37,500 bases of DNA from Methanobacterium sp. PtaB.Bin024 (GTDB lineage Archaea; Methanobacteriota; Methanobacteria; Methanobacteriales; Methanobacteriaceae): assembly GCA_002067065.1 (NCBI GenBank), contig MVPY01000068.1, positions 1 through 37,500 on the forward strand, written 5' to 3'. The first letter of the stretch is position 1; every line of letters starts with the position of its first letter. The notes below the pieces were generated by a model. It saw only the letters and a program-made list of their open reading frames with translations. It had not been told where the DNA came from and made no database searches. The position numbers were made by a program, and so were the translations under genes. Of this stretch, positions 1-11,497 are shown in pieces.

Positions 1-270
1 GTCATGTTCTCGAACCAGCCTATCCACTGCGAAAAAGAAAATAGATGGAATGGGAGCAATATGTAGATGTTCATCTTCTTCCAGATAACGGCGCAGATTC
101 TCCTCGTTCAGAGTGGGAACCGTGATCTCGGTATCAGGTCCCATCAGATTCCTTACATCTTCTATTATGGAGAGTAATCTGGCTTCGGATCCAGTGTTGT
201 TGGCACCGTTGTATCCCACCAGAAGCACCTTGTGGTGGAAGTTTTCGTTTACAGTTTTATTTACAGTCAT
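1..270 (-). CDS. Polysaccharide pyruvyl transferase-like protein, N-terminal part (cut by window edge)
   Basis: Ninety codons are visible from an ATG at 270 down to the window edge; the gene continues beyond it. The N-terminus reads KVLLVGYNGANNTGSEA, a glycine/asparagine-rich loop after a hydrophobic strand. This is typical of the polysaccharide pyruvyl transferase (CsaB-like) family, which adds pyruvate ketals to cell-surface glycans. A strong GGAGG ribosome site lies about 8 bases upstream of the ATG. The gene starts 13 bases after the flavoprotein stop and so is probably the third gene of the tetR operon. The family call rests on the N-terminal motif only, because the catalytic part is outside the window. 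Another sugar-nucleotide or glycosyl transferase fold is possible. Confidence 0.6.
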   Translation of the reverse strand, partial: MTVNKTVNENFHHKVLLVGYNGANNTGSEARLLSIIEDVRNLMGPDTEITVPTLNEENLRRYLEEDEHLHIAPIPSIFFFAVDRLVREHD

Positions 271-283
271 ACTATGATCCCTC

Positions 284-1102
284 CTATTCCACTACTTTCT
301 GCTTTTTTTCAATTTTTTCATCGCCAGGTACCATGTCCCTCATCATAAAAATAACCACATTTAACATTATTTCGGTTAATATTTTGGTGAAGATGCCGAT
401 CTGGGCAGGTTGGTAGTACTTTTTACCCTGATAATACTGGTAATCAGCAGGCATGTACTCTTTAACATTATCTGTCACTTTTTGGAAAATCTTGAAGTTC
501 AGGTAGTTTTTAAACCCAACTTTCATTTCACCAGTTTTTTCTTTATTCATGGATTTGAGGGATTTATCAAATTTTGATGCCGATTTTTCCAGCGTGTTGG
601 TATTTTTATTTTTTAAGACAGTTGTAGCTGGCCATGGTGCAGTTATAAGGCCACATTTACCAGTAACTTTATATCCCCATGCTCCAGTTATCATTTCCAT
701 GTAGTTCAGGGTTTCTTTAAGCCCAATACCTCCGGTGGTAGATAGAACCAGTGCATTCTTACCATGATATGCAGGGCGGTGGCAGAGATAAGCCAAGCGG
801 TCAATGAAGTTTTTCATAAGTGCGGTCACAGTTATTGCATAAACTGGAGATACCAGTATTAATCCTTCAGCTTCTTTCATTTTATTTTCAATCATTTCAC
901 GGTCATCTTTCAATGGACAAAATTTGATCCCCTTGGCAAAGCAATTGAAACAACCCCTACAAATTTCAAGGTTGGTGTCTTTAAGGAATAAATACTCAAA
1001 ATCATAATCCCCTCTACGTTTCATTTCTTCTTCCAGCTCTTTAGCAGCCTGGTAACTGTTACCCTTTTTCCGTGGACTTCCAATAATAGTTAAAATTTTC
1101 AT
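284..1102 (-). CDS. Iron-sulfur flavoprotein / NAD(P)H-dependent FMN reductase family
   Basis: The product has 272 residues. The N-terminus KILTIIGSPRKKGNSY is the flavodoxin-like FMN phosphate loop (GSPRxxGNS). Residues about 48-62 carry a compact cysteine cluster, CRGCFNC followed by FCP, with spacing C-x2-C-x2-C-x7-C. This is the hallmark of Isf-type proteins, which bind FMN and a [4Fe-4S] cluster. LILVSPVYAITVTALMKNFIDR (about 80-101) is the conserved flavin-binding and dimer segment. Family members pass electrons from ferredoxin to acceptors such as oxygen, peroxide or quinones; the substrate here is unknown. The C-terminal 80 residues extend past the usual 180-200-residue core and are basic and hydrophobic. 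The start codon directly follows the stop of tetR, so the two are translationally linked. Confidence 0.82.
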   Translation of the reverse strand: MKILTIIGSPRKKGNSYQAAKELEEEMKRRGDYDFEYLFLKDTNLEICRGCFNCFAKGIKFCPLKDDREMIENKMKEAEGLILVSPVYAITVTALMKNFIDRLAYLCHRPAYHGKNALVLSTTGGIGLKETLNYMEMITGAWGYKVTGKCGLITAPWPATTVLKNKNTNTLEKSASKFDKSLKSMNKEKTGEMKVGFKNYLNFKIFQKVTDNVKEYMPADYQYYQGKKYYQPAQIGIFTKILTEIMLNVVIFMMRDMVPGDEKIEKKQKVVE

Positions 1103-1741
1103 TTAATCTTCCTCCTCTAACTGTATGGTGTTTAAAAAATAATCAACATGGTTCTTTATGGCATTTTCAACGGCGCTGGTATCGGAATCTTCGTTTTTTA
1201 GAATCAGATACTCCAGTAATAGAGAGAAGATGGGGTATTGGAATTCTACTGAAAGGGTTTTGGGGTTGATTGGTTTGATAACTTTGTTCTCAACCATCTT
1301 TGCCAATACTTTTTCTGTGAACTGTTGTGGTTCTTTGATTAAGGTATGTAGGACAATTTTTTTTGCCCTTTCATCTCGGAACTCTTCGCTTATACTAATC
1401 TGGAATATTTTTGCCATTTTTGGTGTTTTCAAAATATTCATGGTACGGTTTACTCGTTCATGGAAGATATCAGGAGTTATTTCATTGATTTTATGGGGAT
1501 TCCGTGCCTCTGGAGGTCTCATTTTCACGATTTCTTCTTCGAAGTATTTGAAGATGGAGTTTAGTATAGCATCTTTATTGGTGTAGTGGTTGTAAATGGA
1601 ACTTTCTCTTATACCAACTTCCCTGGCTATTTCACGTACTGAAACTGCATCAAAGCCTTTTTGGGAGAATAAATCAAGGGAGACATCAAATATTCTCTCT
1701 TTGGTGGGTTTTTTTGCTTCTTTTGATTTTTGATTTTTCAT
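1103..1741 (-). CDS. TetR/AcrR-family transcriptional repressor
   Basis: The product has 212 residues from the ATG at 1741. A GTG six bases further upstream (1747) is in frame, but the AGGTG ribosome site is correctly spaced only for the ATG, so the ATG is preferred. Residues about 15-60 form the TetR helix-turn-helix (FDAVSVREIAREVGIRESS, then IYNHYTNKDAIL). The rest is a helical ligand and dimer domain that cannot be assigned by eye. The gene heads a minus-strand operon with the iron-sulfur flavoprotein and the pyruvyl transferase-like gene. Two copies of an ACTAACGTTCGTT-type inverted repeat flank its TATA box, so autorepression is the likely mode of control. The ligand is unknown. Confidence 0.9.
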   Translation of the reverse strand: MKNQKSKEAKKPTKERIFDVSLDLFSQKGFDAVSVREIAREVGIRESSIYNHYTNKDAILNSIFKYFEEEIVKMRPPEARNPHKINEITPDIFHERVNRTMNILKTPKMAKIFQISISEEFRDERAKKIVLHTLIKEPQQFTEKVLAKMVENKVIKPINPKTLSVEFQYPIFSLLLEYLILKNEDSDTSAVENAIKNHVDYFLNTIQLEEED

Positions 1742-1759
1742 GCACACACCTGAATTTTA

Positions 1760-1775
1760 ACTAACGTTCGTTAGT
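1760..1775. promoter_or_regulatory. Probable TetR operator, perfect inverted repeat (O1)
   Basis: ACTAACGTTCGTTAGT has perfect 7-base arms (ACTAACG/CGTTAGT) around a central TT. It lies 19-34 bases upstream of the tetR ATG and downstream of its TATA box, where bound repressor would cover the transcription start. That this site is bound by the neighbouring TetR protein is inferred from position and repeat type. Confidence 0.75.
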
Positions 1776-1802
1776 TTCATAGATATAACTTTCACCTCAT
1801 AG

Positions 1803-1810
1803 TATATAAA
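1803..1810 (-). promoter_or_regulatory. TATA box for the tetR operon
   Basis: Read on the minus strand, this is TTTATATA within GTTTTATATACT, matching the methanogen TATA consensus. It lies between the two operator copies, about 62 bases upstream of the tetR ATG. Initiation is expected roughly 25 bases downstream, inside operator O1. Confidence 0.65.
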
Positions 1811-1826
1811 ACTAACGTTCGTTCGC
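1811..1826. promoter_or_regulatory. Second, imperfect TetR operator copy (O2)
   Basis: ACTAACGTTCGTTCGC shares its first 13 bases with O1, and its right arm has two mismatches. It abuts the upstream side of the TATA box, where TFB would contact the BRE. It is probably a weaker second binding site. Confidence 0.65.
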
Positions 1827-1878
1827 AACAAGTTATATCATTTGTAACTCTGAAATAATAATCTATCAAGTGTCTCAA

Positions 1879-1891
1879 CTGATGACATCAG
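1879..1891. promoter_or_regulatory. Palindrome upstream of the hybrid kinase gene
   Basis: CTGATGACATCAG is a perfect inverted repeat with 6-base arms around a single A, 54 bases before the kinase start. An overlapping pair TGTCT/AGACA (1871-1894) adds symmetry. It could be an operator for the kinase gene, but no regulator can be named. Confidence 0.35.
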
Positions 1892-1944
1892 ACAATTCTT
1901 TCTGATAATTTTATTGTTAATGATAAAAGGGGGAGTAATGCTTT

Positions 1945-5700
<3,756 letters not shown>

Positions 5701-5849
5701 TTGCAATTAACTTATTTATTCTAATCTTAAATCATTTTTAAGAGTTATCAAGGTTTTGAAATTTCAATCTCTTTGTTTATTGAATTTATTAAAAATCAAA
5801 ATTATAATTTAAATTACACAATTAAAATTTTAACTCTCATGGATCCTAC

Positions 5850-6425
5850 ATGAAAATAAAAATCATAAAAAAGACACCCTTCGGGCAAATGGCAGTTATA
5901 TGGTTTATTTCCTGTGATTCTCCAAGGATATGCCGCATATTACTCTCTAAACCAGAATGGGATGCTGAAGATCAGGCATTCGACATCTATCCAAATCTTC
6001 AAGTTACTTCTTCTGAAGAGATTGATGGGGTAGCCACAGCCATAAAATCATTCCTTGAAGGGGAAAATGTTATATTTTCACTGGAAAATGTGGCATTGGA
6101 GCAATGCTCTTCATTCCAGAAGTCTGTATTACTCGCAGAGTACCAGATCCCACGGGGAAGCATTAGCACCTATCAACTCATAGCCCGACATTTAGGTGTT
6201 GAAAAAGGAGCAAGGGCAGTGGGCAATGCATTAGCAACAAATCCCTTTCCCATTATAATACCCTGCCATAGGGCCATCCGCTCGGATGGAACTATAGGTG
6301 GCTTTCAAGGGGGTATTGGTATGAAGAAGGCTTTACTTAAGAAAGAAGGGATATACTTCGATCAACGGGGTCGAATTCTCTCTCCACGGTTCTATTATGA
6401 AAAGGAAATATGTGGGAATGTGTAA
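5850..6425 (+). CDS. ogt: Methylated-DNA--protein-cysteine S-methyltransferase (O6-alkylguanine repair)
   Basis: The product has 191 residues. It contains IIPCHRAI with acceptor Cys139, followed by the GGFQGG loop, and the helix-turn-helix segment YQLIARHLGVEKGARAVGNAL with the arginine finger (about 116-130). The N-terminal domain (about 1-95) is divergent. This suicide enzyme moves the alkyl group of O6-methylguanine to Cys139. The gene stands alone between the two signalling genes, with 149 bases before it and 212 after. The start is the ATG after GGATCC; no strong ribosome site is visible. A short overlapping frame running past its end is not considered a gene. Confidence 0.93.
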   Translation: MKIKIIKKTPFGQMAVIWFISCDSPRICRILLSKPEWDAEDQAFDIYPNLQVTSSEEIDGVATAIKSFLEGENVIFSLENVALEQCSSFQKSVLLAEYQIPRGSISTYQLIARHLGVEKGARAVGNALATNPFPIIIPCHRAIRSDGTIGGFQGGIGMKKALLKKEGIYFDQRGRILSPRFYYEKEICGNV

Positions 6426-6637
6426 ATCAAACTTTTTGAGGTTCTTAGTCAAAGTTGGATATTATTCTTTGGATTTTTTAGTGTTATGCGGACTATATGT
6501 AGAAGTTAAAGGAGATTCAATATTCTTCTTGCAAATCAGTAGATGGAAATTTATATCCATTAATAAAATCATAGAAACAGTACAATTACAGTTCAGTGGA
6601 GTTATTGTGATATGAATTGTTTCATTAGGCGGATCCC

Positions 6638-9571
6638 ATGAATGAAGAAGAGGAAGATAAATCAAAAGAAGAAATTCAATCGCAGGATAGATTCCCAATA
6701 GTGGCTATTGGAGCATCAGCAGGAGGTTTGGATGCTTTTCGAAGGTTTTTCACAGCTATGCCTCCAGATCCTGGAATGGCTTTTGTCCTGATCCAGCACC
6801 TGGATCCCACCCATGAAAGTACCATGGCTGACCTTATGAGCAGATACACCCCTCAAAAAGTAGTTCAGGCTAAGGATGGAATGGAAGTAAAGCCAGATCA
6901 CCTTTATATAATCCCTCCTAATAAGGATATGGGGATTATGAATGGAAAACTCCAATTAATGCAACCGTCACAACCCCATGGAATGCGATTTCCCATTAAT
7001 TACTTTTTAAAGAATCTAGCTGAGGATCAAGATGAAAAATCCATTGCCATAATATTTTCAGGATATGGAAGTGATGGTACCATAGGTATAAAAGCCATAA
7101 AAGCATCAGGGGGAATGGTAATGGCTCAAGATCCAGAAACCGCAGATTCAGACGGCATGCCAACCAGTGCTATTGAAACGGGGTTGGCAGATTATGTTCT
7201 ACCCCCTGAAGAAATGCCCGAAGCATTAATTTCCTATGTAAAGTCAGCCCCTAAAACCATTAAAAAAATTCTCACACCTAAGGAAGAAACTGAACTGGCC
7301 TTACAGAAGATATTCATGCTGATTAGAAACCGTACAGGGCATGATTTTTCGTATTACAAAGAAAACACAGTTTACCGGAGGATCGGAAGACGTATGAATG
7401 TTCACCAAATAGAAACCATACCACTCTACCTCCGCTATTTACAGGAAAACCCTCATGAAATAGATATTCTGTTTAAAGAACTATTAATCAATGTTACTAA
7501 CTTTTTCCGAGATCAAAAAGCGTTTGATGCTCTTAAAGACAATTTAAGGGAACTTATTAACAAAAAAAAAGATTTGGATACTATCAGGGCATGGGTTCCG
7601 GGTTGCTCCAGTGGTGAGGAGGTTTACTCCCTGGCCATTATTATTCATGAGTTGCTGGAAGACTTGGGTAAAAACCTGAATGTGCAGATTTTTGGCACGG
7701 ATATTGATCTAGATGCTATAAACACCGCCCGTTCTGGATCATATCTCAGTACTATTGCCGTAGATGTTGGTTTGGAACGGTTGGAGAAATATTTTACCAA
7801 AAAAGATCATCTTTTCATCATAAAAAATGAAATCAGGGAAATGGCAGTTTTTGCCCCTCATGATGTCCTTAAAGATCCTCCTTTCACTAGAATGGATGTT
7901 ATATCTTGTAGAAACCTTTTGATATATCTTAATACAGATGCACAGCAGAAAGCACTTTCTAATTTTAATTATGCTCTGAATAATGATGGAATTCTATTTT
8001 TAGGTCCCTCGGAGAGTGTGGGTGAATTTGTTGATGCCTTCAATGTGCTGGATAAAAAGTGGAAGGTGTTTAAATGTGTTAAATCCACGGAGTTTGTGCG
8101 CAGATTCGTGGAAGTGCATCCCATACCCCAAACCAGGCAATTATCAATATTTGACACTGGAATGGATTTCAAACAGCCAAAAACTGCGCCTATGGGTGTG
8201 AACATCGGAAAATTAGCAGAACAAGAGCTTTTATCCACATATGTCCCACCTTCAGCCATAATAACGGAGTATGGTGAAATTTTATATATACACGGTCGTT
8301 TAGGGAAATATTTGGAACCAGGTCAGGGAAGAGCTAAACTAAATATCACAGACATGGCTAGGGAAGGTCTCCAGTTTGAATTGAACTCAGCTATTCAAAA
8401 TGCTGTTGCCAAAAAAAACGAGGTGCTGGTAGACGGTTTGAGGGTTAAAACCAATGGTGGTCATGTTTTCATAAACCTGACTGTGAAACCATTGGAACTT
8501 GAAACTGCTAACTTGTTAATAGTTTCTTTTGAAGATGTTGAATCGGAGGAAACTGGTGACAACGATAAAATAAAGCTGGATATGGTTACTAAAGGCGATG
8601 AAAGGATCAGAGAATTGGAAACCGAGTTGAAAGCGACCAAAGAACGTTTGAATGTTACTATCGAAGAGATGAAAAGTTCCAATGAAGAGCTTCGATCCGC
8701 CAATGAAGAGCTTCAATCCATGAACGAGGAAGCCCAGAGTACCAACGAAGAACTGGAAACCTCCAAAGAAGAATTGCAGTCCATCAACGAGGAGATGGTT
8801 ACAGTTAACAACGAGCTGCAGATGAAGATCGATGAGTTAACTAGGACCCAGGATGATATGGATAATCTCTTCAACAGCACTGAAATCGCAATCATATTCC
8901 TGGATAAAGATCTGAACATCCGCAGTTTCACTAAAGAAGCCACTAAACTTATAAAAATGATCGAATCTGATGTGGGACGCCCTCTATCGGACATAGTATC
9001 CACTTTAAAGTATGATAAATTAGAAGAAGATACTCAGCAAGTTATGGAAAGGTTGACCTATAAAGAGCTTGAACTGGAAACAACGGATGGTAACTGGTAC
9101 CAAACTAAAATAATGCCATATAAAACTCATAAAAATGTTATTGAAGGGGTGATTATAACCTTCATCAATATCACACCCAGAAAAAAACAGATTATAGAAA
9201 AATTGGATGCCTTAAGGCTGGCTAATGCAGTGATACAAACAGTACGCGAACCTTTAATGGTGTTAGATAATAAAATGGATGTTGTTTCCGTTAATGAATC
9301 TTTCTACCAGACATTCCAAGTTAAACCTCAAGATACCATCGGAAAAAATCTCTACACTCTGGGTAAAGAACAATGGAACATACCCTCACTTAAGAACTTG
9401 TTAGAAGATGTGCTACCCAAAAAAACTGATCTGGTGGATTATATTGTGGAAGATGATTTTCCAATAATTGGACATAAAAAGATGTTCTTAAATGCTCGTC
9501 AGATTTACCAGGAAGATAAGAGTACTAACATGATTTTACTGGCTATGGAAGACGTAACAAAATCTAAATAG
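6638..9571 (+). CDS. CheB methylesterase-CheR methyltransferase-PAS fusion protein
   Basis: The product has 977 residues. The CheB esterase domain (about 20-200) has no receiver and keeps its triad: S27 in GASAGG, H54 in IQHLDP and D146 in GYGSDG. The CheR methyltransferase domain (about 211-480) shows the SAM loop VPGCSSGEEVYSLA, the acidic GTDID and the late motif SCRNLLIY. A PAS-like segment follows (about 530-640), then a long charged heptad coiled coil (about 650-740) rich in SxNEEL repeats, then two PAS domains (about 744-850 and 860-977). No kinase domain is present; a separate PAS kinase gene follows 77 bases downstream. Such fusions occur in bacteria and methanogens. Without chemoreceptors nearby, the methylated substrate is unknown and may be a signalling partner. 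Confidence 0.93.
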   Translation: MNEEEEDKSKEEIQSQDRFPIVAIGASAGGLDAFRRFFTAMPPDPGMAFVLIQHLDPTHESTMADLMSRYTPQKVVQAKDGMEVKPDHLYIIPPNKDMGIMNGKLQLMQPSQPHGMRFPINYFLKNLAEDQDEKSIAIIFSGYGSDGTIGIKAIKASGGMVMAQDPETADSDGMPTSAIETGLADYVLPPEEMPEALISYVKSAPKTIKKILTPKEETELALQKIFMLIRNRTGHDFSYYKENTVYRRIGRRMNVHQIETIPLYLRYLQENPHEIDILFKELLINVTNFFRDQKAFDALKDNLRELINKKKDLDTIRAWVPGCSSGEEVYSLAIIIHELLEDLGKNLNVQIFGTDIDLDAINTARSGSYLSTIAVDVGLERLEKYFTKKDHLFIIKNEIREMAVFAPHDVLKDPPFTRMDVISCRNLLIYLNTDAQQKALSNFNYALNNDGILFLGPSESVGEFVDAFNVLDKKWKVFKCVKSTEFVRRFVEVHPIPQTRQLSIFDTGMDFKQPKTAPMGVNIGKLAEQELLSTYVPPSAIITEYGEILYIHGRLGKYLEPGQGRAKLNITDMAREGLQFELNSAIQNAVAKKNEVLVDGLRVKTNGGHVFINLTVKPLELETANLLIVSFEDVESEETGDNDKIKLDMVTKGDERIRELETELKATKERLNVTIEEMKSSNEELRSANEELQSMNEEAQSTNEELETSKEELQSINEEMVTVNNELQMKIDELTRTQDDMDNLFNSTEIAIIFLDKDLNIRSFTKEATKLIKMIESDVGRPLSDIVSTLKYDKLEEDTQQVMERLTYKELELETTDGNWYQTKIMPYKTHKNVIEGVIITFINITPRKKQIIEKLDALRLANAVIQTVREPLMVLDNKMDVVSVNESFYQTFQVKPQDTIGKNLYTLGKEQWNIPSLKNLLEDVLPKKTDLVDYIVEDDFPIIGHKKMFLNARQIYQEDKSTNMILLAMEDVTKSK

Positions 9572-9648
9572 AGAATTTCACTTAAGAATTAGAAAAGCAC
9601 ATTTAGTATTAAATAATTATTTACTTAGAATAAGGGGGGAGTGATCAT

Positions 9649-10842
9649 ATGGTAAAAGAAAAGTATGAGCATAAATTTGAAGACCTCCGCAGTAAAGCAG
9701 AAGAATTATTGGCCGAGAAAAAAGGGCATAAAAAGAAACTAGCTATGGAAATAGATGAACTCATCCACGAATTAGAAGTTTATCAGATTGAGCTGGAAAT
9801 ACAGAATGAAAACCTCGTTAAAACCCAGATTCAACTGGAAGAATCAAGAAGTGATTATAAAGAACTGTATGATTTTGCTCCAGTGGGTTATTTCACCTTT
9901 GATAGGAACTGGGTTATTAAGCGTGCCAACCTTAAGGCCTTCGATATTTTAGGAATTCCCAGGAAATATCTGGTTAACACGGCTTTTATCCGTTATATAA
10001 CGTCTGATTCCAGGAAAACTTTCCATGATCATTGCAAGGAAGTTAAAGAAAGCCAGGAAAAAAACCATTGCGAACTTGAATTGTTATCCCCGGAAAAAAG
10101 CTCTCTTTTTGTCTCTTTAGATAGTGTTATGATATTGGATAGGGAAGGGGGTTTTAAAGAATACAGAACCGTAGTAACTGACATAACTGACCGTAAAGAA
10201 GCAGAACAAAAAAATCAGAAATCTTTACAGGAAAAGGAAATACTTCTAAAAGAGATCCACCACAGGGTGAAGAACAATCTTCAGGTGATATCCAGTCTAT
10301 TGAATCTGCAGTCAGAGTATATTAAGAACAAAACTGATCAGGAGCTTTTCCGGGAGAGCCAGACCCGGGCCAGATCCATGGCCCTGATCCACGAGCGCCT
10401 CTATCAGTCCACGGACCTGCGAAGTATAGATTTCGGGGAATATACCAAAACTCTTGTTTCTGACCTTTACCGTACCTATGATTGTCAACCAGACCATATC
10501 AAACTAAAACTGGACTTGGAACCAATTTTGGTGGATATTAATACAGCCATACCATGTGGCCTTATAATTAACGAGTTAATGTCTAATGCTATAAAACATG
10601 CTTTTCCTGGAGATAGAAAGGGGGAAATAAATGTAAAGTTCTATCAGAAGGATCGTGAACTGATTTTAACGGTCAAAGATAACGGAGTTGGATTTTCAGA
10701 AGATATGGACTTTGAAAATATTGATTCTTTGGGTTTAAAAGTGGTGAATACCTTAGTAAGCCAGATTGATGGTGAAATAGAAATTAATTGCACTGATGGA
10801 GCTGAAGTCACCATCAGTTTCCCGGAAGTAAAATTTGATTAG
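9649..10842 (+). CDS. PAS-domain HisKA_2 histidine kinase
   Basis: The product has 397 residues. The N-terminal 70 residues are a charged coiled coil (IDELIHELEVYQIELEIQNE), then one PAS domain (about 75-185, ending in VVTDITDRKEAE). The HisKA_2 helix has EIHHRVKNN (H204/H205). The ATPase domain carries the N-box INELMSNAIKHAF and DNGVGFSED. There is no membrane segment and no receiver. The kinase half closely resembles that of the large hybrid kinase at 1945-5700, suggesting a paralogue. A very strong GGGGGGAG ribosome site precedes the ATG. The gene follows the CheB-CheR-PAS gene by 77 bases and probably shares its transcript. The N-terminal coiled coil could dock on the coiled coil of that partner (inference). 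Confidence 0.92.
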   Translation: MVKEKYEHKFEDLRSKAEELLAEKKGHKKKLAMEIDELIHELEVYQIELEIQNENLVKTQIQLEESRSDYKELYDFAPVGYFTFDRNWVIKRANLKAFDILGIPRKYLVNTAFIRYITSDSRKTFHDHCKEVKESQEKNHCELELLSPEKSSLFVSLDSVMILDREGGFKEYRTVVTDITDRKEAEQKNQKSLQEKEILLKEIHHRVKNNLQVISSLLNLQSEYIKNKTDQELFRESQTRARSMALIHERLYQSTDLRSIDFGEYTKTLVSDLYRTYDCQPDHIKLKLDLEPILVDINTAIPCGLIINELMSNAIKHAFPGDRKGEINVKFYQKDRELILTVKDNGVGFSEDMDFENIDSLGLKVVNTLVSQIDGEIEINCTDGAEVTISFPEVKFD

Positions 10843-10928
10843 TTTAATATTTTTTAAATTTTTAAGAATATAATACAAAGAACATAATACACTTTTTTTT
10901 AAATAACATGCTTTTGTTTAACAACCGG

Positions 10929-10940
10929 TTTTTATAAAAA
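10929..10940 (+). promoter_or_regulatory. TATA box for the PNPOx-like gene
   Basis: GTTTTTATAAAA follows the palindrome AACCGGTT. Initiation about 25 bases downstream would fall near 10957, which is also the first in-frame ATG. The second ATG at 10969 is therefore the likelier start. Confidence 0.5.
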
Positions 10941-10968
10941 AGGATCTCATCCAGAAATGGGAAATTCC

Positions 10969-11430
10969 ATGAGAAGAAAGGAGAAGGAAATAAAAGACCC
11001 TGAAGTAATCCAAAAGATATTTAAGGAAGCTGATATATGTAGAATAGCATTATCAGATGGTGAAAAACCTTACTTAGTTCCTATGAATTTTGCTTACCAT
11101 AATAACACTTTATATCTTCATTCAGCCACTGAAGGACGTAAAATTGATATTTTAAGCAAGAATAACCAAGTATGTTTCCAGTTAGACATCAAAACAGAAC
11201 TGGTCACATCTGGAATTCCATGTAATTGGGGTATGAAATATCTGAGCGTTGTTGGATTCGGGAAAGCTCATATAATTGACAAACCGGTGGAGAAGAGGGA
11301 AGGTTTAGATATTATAATGCACAAATATTCCTCTGAAGAATCATTCTCCTACATTGATGAAGCCATCAGTAAGGTTATTGTAATCAGAGTGGAAATTGAT
11401 GAGGCAACTGGTAAAAAATCAGGATATTAA
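10969..11430 (+). CDS. Pyridoxamine 5'-phosphate oxidase-like flavin protein (NimA-like family)
   Basis: The product has 153 residues from the ATG at 10969; an in-frame ATG at 10957 would add four. MRRKEKEI at 10969 matches the usual beginning of the family, and the TATA box is too close for the upstream ATG to have a leader. The body is a split beta-barrel: ICRIALSDGEKPYLVPMNFAY, then LYLHSATEGRKIDIL and VCFQLD. This is typical of FMN- or F420-binding PNPOx-like proteins, including 5-nitroimidazole reductase NimA. The substrate is unknown. The gene stands alone, with its own promoter and a 67-base gap to the glycosylase gene. Confidence 0.8.
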   Translation: MRRKEKEIKDPEVIQKIFKEADICRIALSDGEKPYLVPMNFAYHNNTLYLHSATEGRKIDILSKNNQVCFQLDIKTELVTSGIPCNWGMKYLSVVGFGKAHIIDKPVEKREGLDIIMHKYSSEESFSYIDEAISKVIVIRVEIDEATGKKSGY

Positions 11431-11497
11431 AAGATTTATTCATATAAGATGGTTTTATAAATATTTAAAATACAATAATATAAAGGGGTGGGTGATA

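Noticed and set aside
1158..1586. A 142-codon frame on the plus strand opposite tetR
   Set aside because: It lies wholly antisense to a clear TetR gene, and its composition is that of a shadow frame.
1880..1914. TGATGA followed by CTGA, as in C/D box guide RNAs
   Set aside because: The distance between the boxes is only about 16 bases, with no C' or D' boxes and no kink-turn context. The bases are better explained as a palindrome.
6397..6615. A 72-codon open frame overlapping the end of ogt
   Set aside because: It starts inside ogt without a ribosome site, is rich in Phe, Leu and Ile as random AT-rich frames are, and has no motif.
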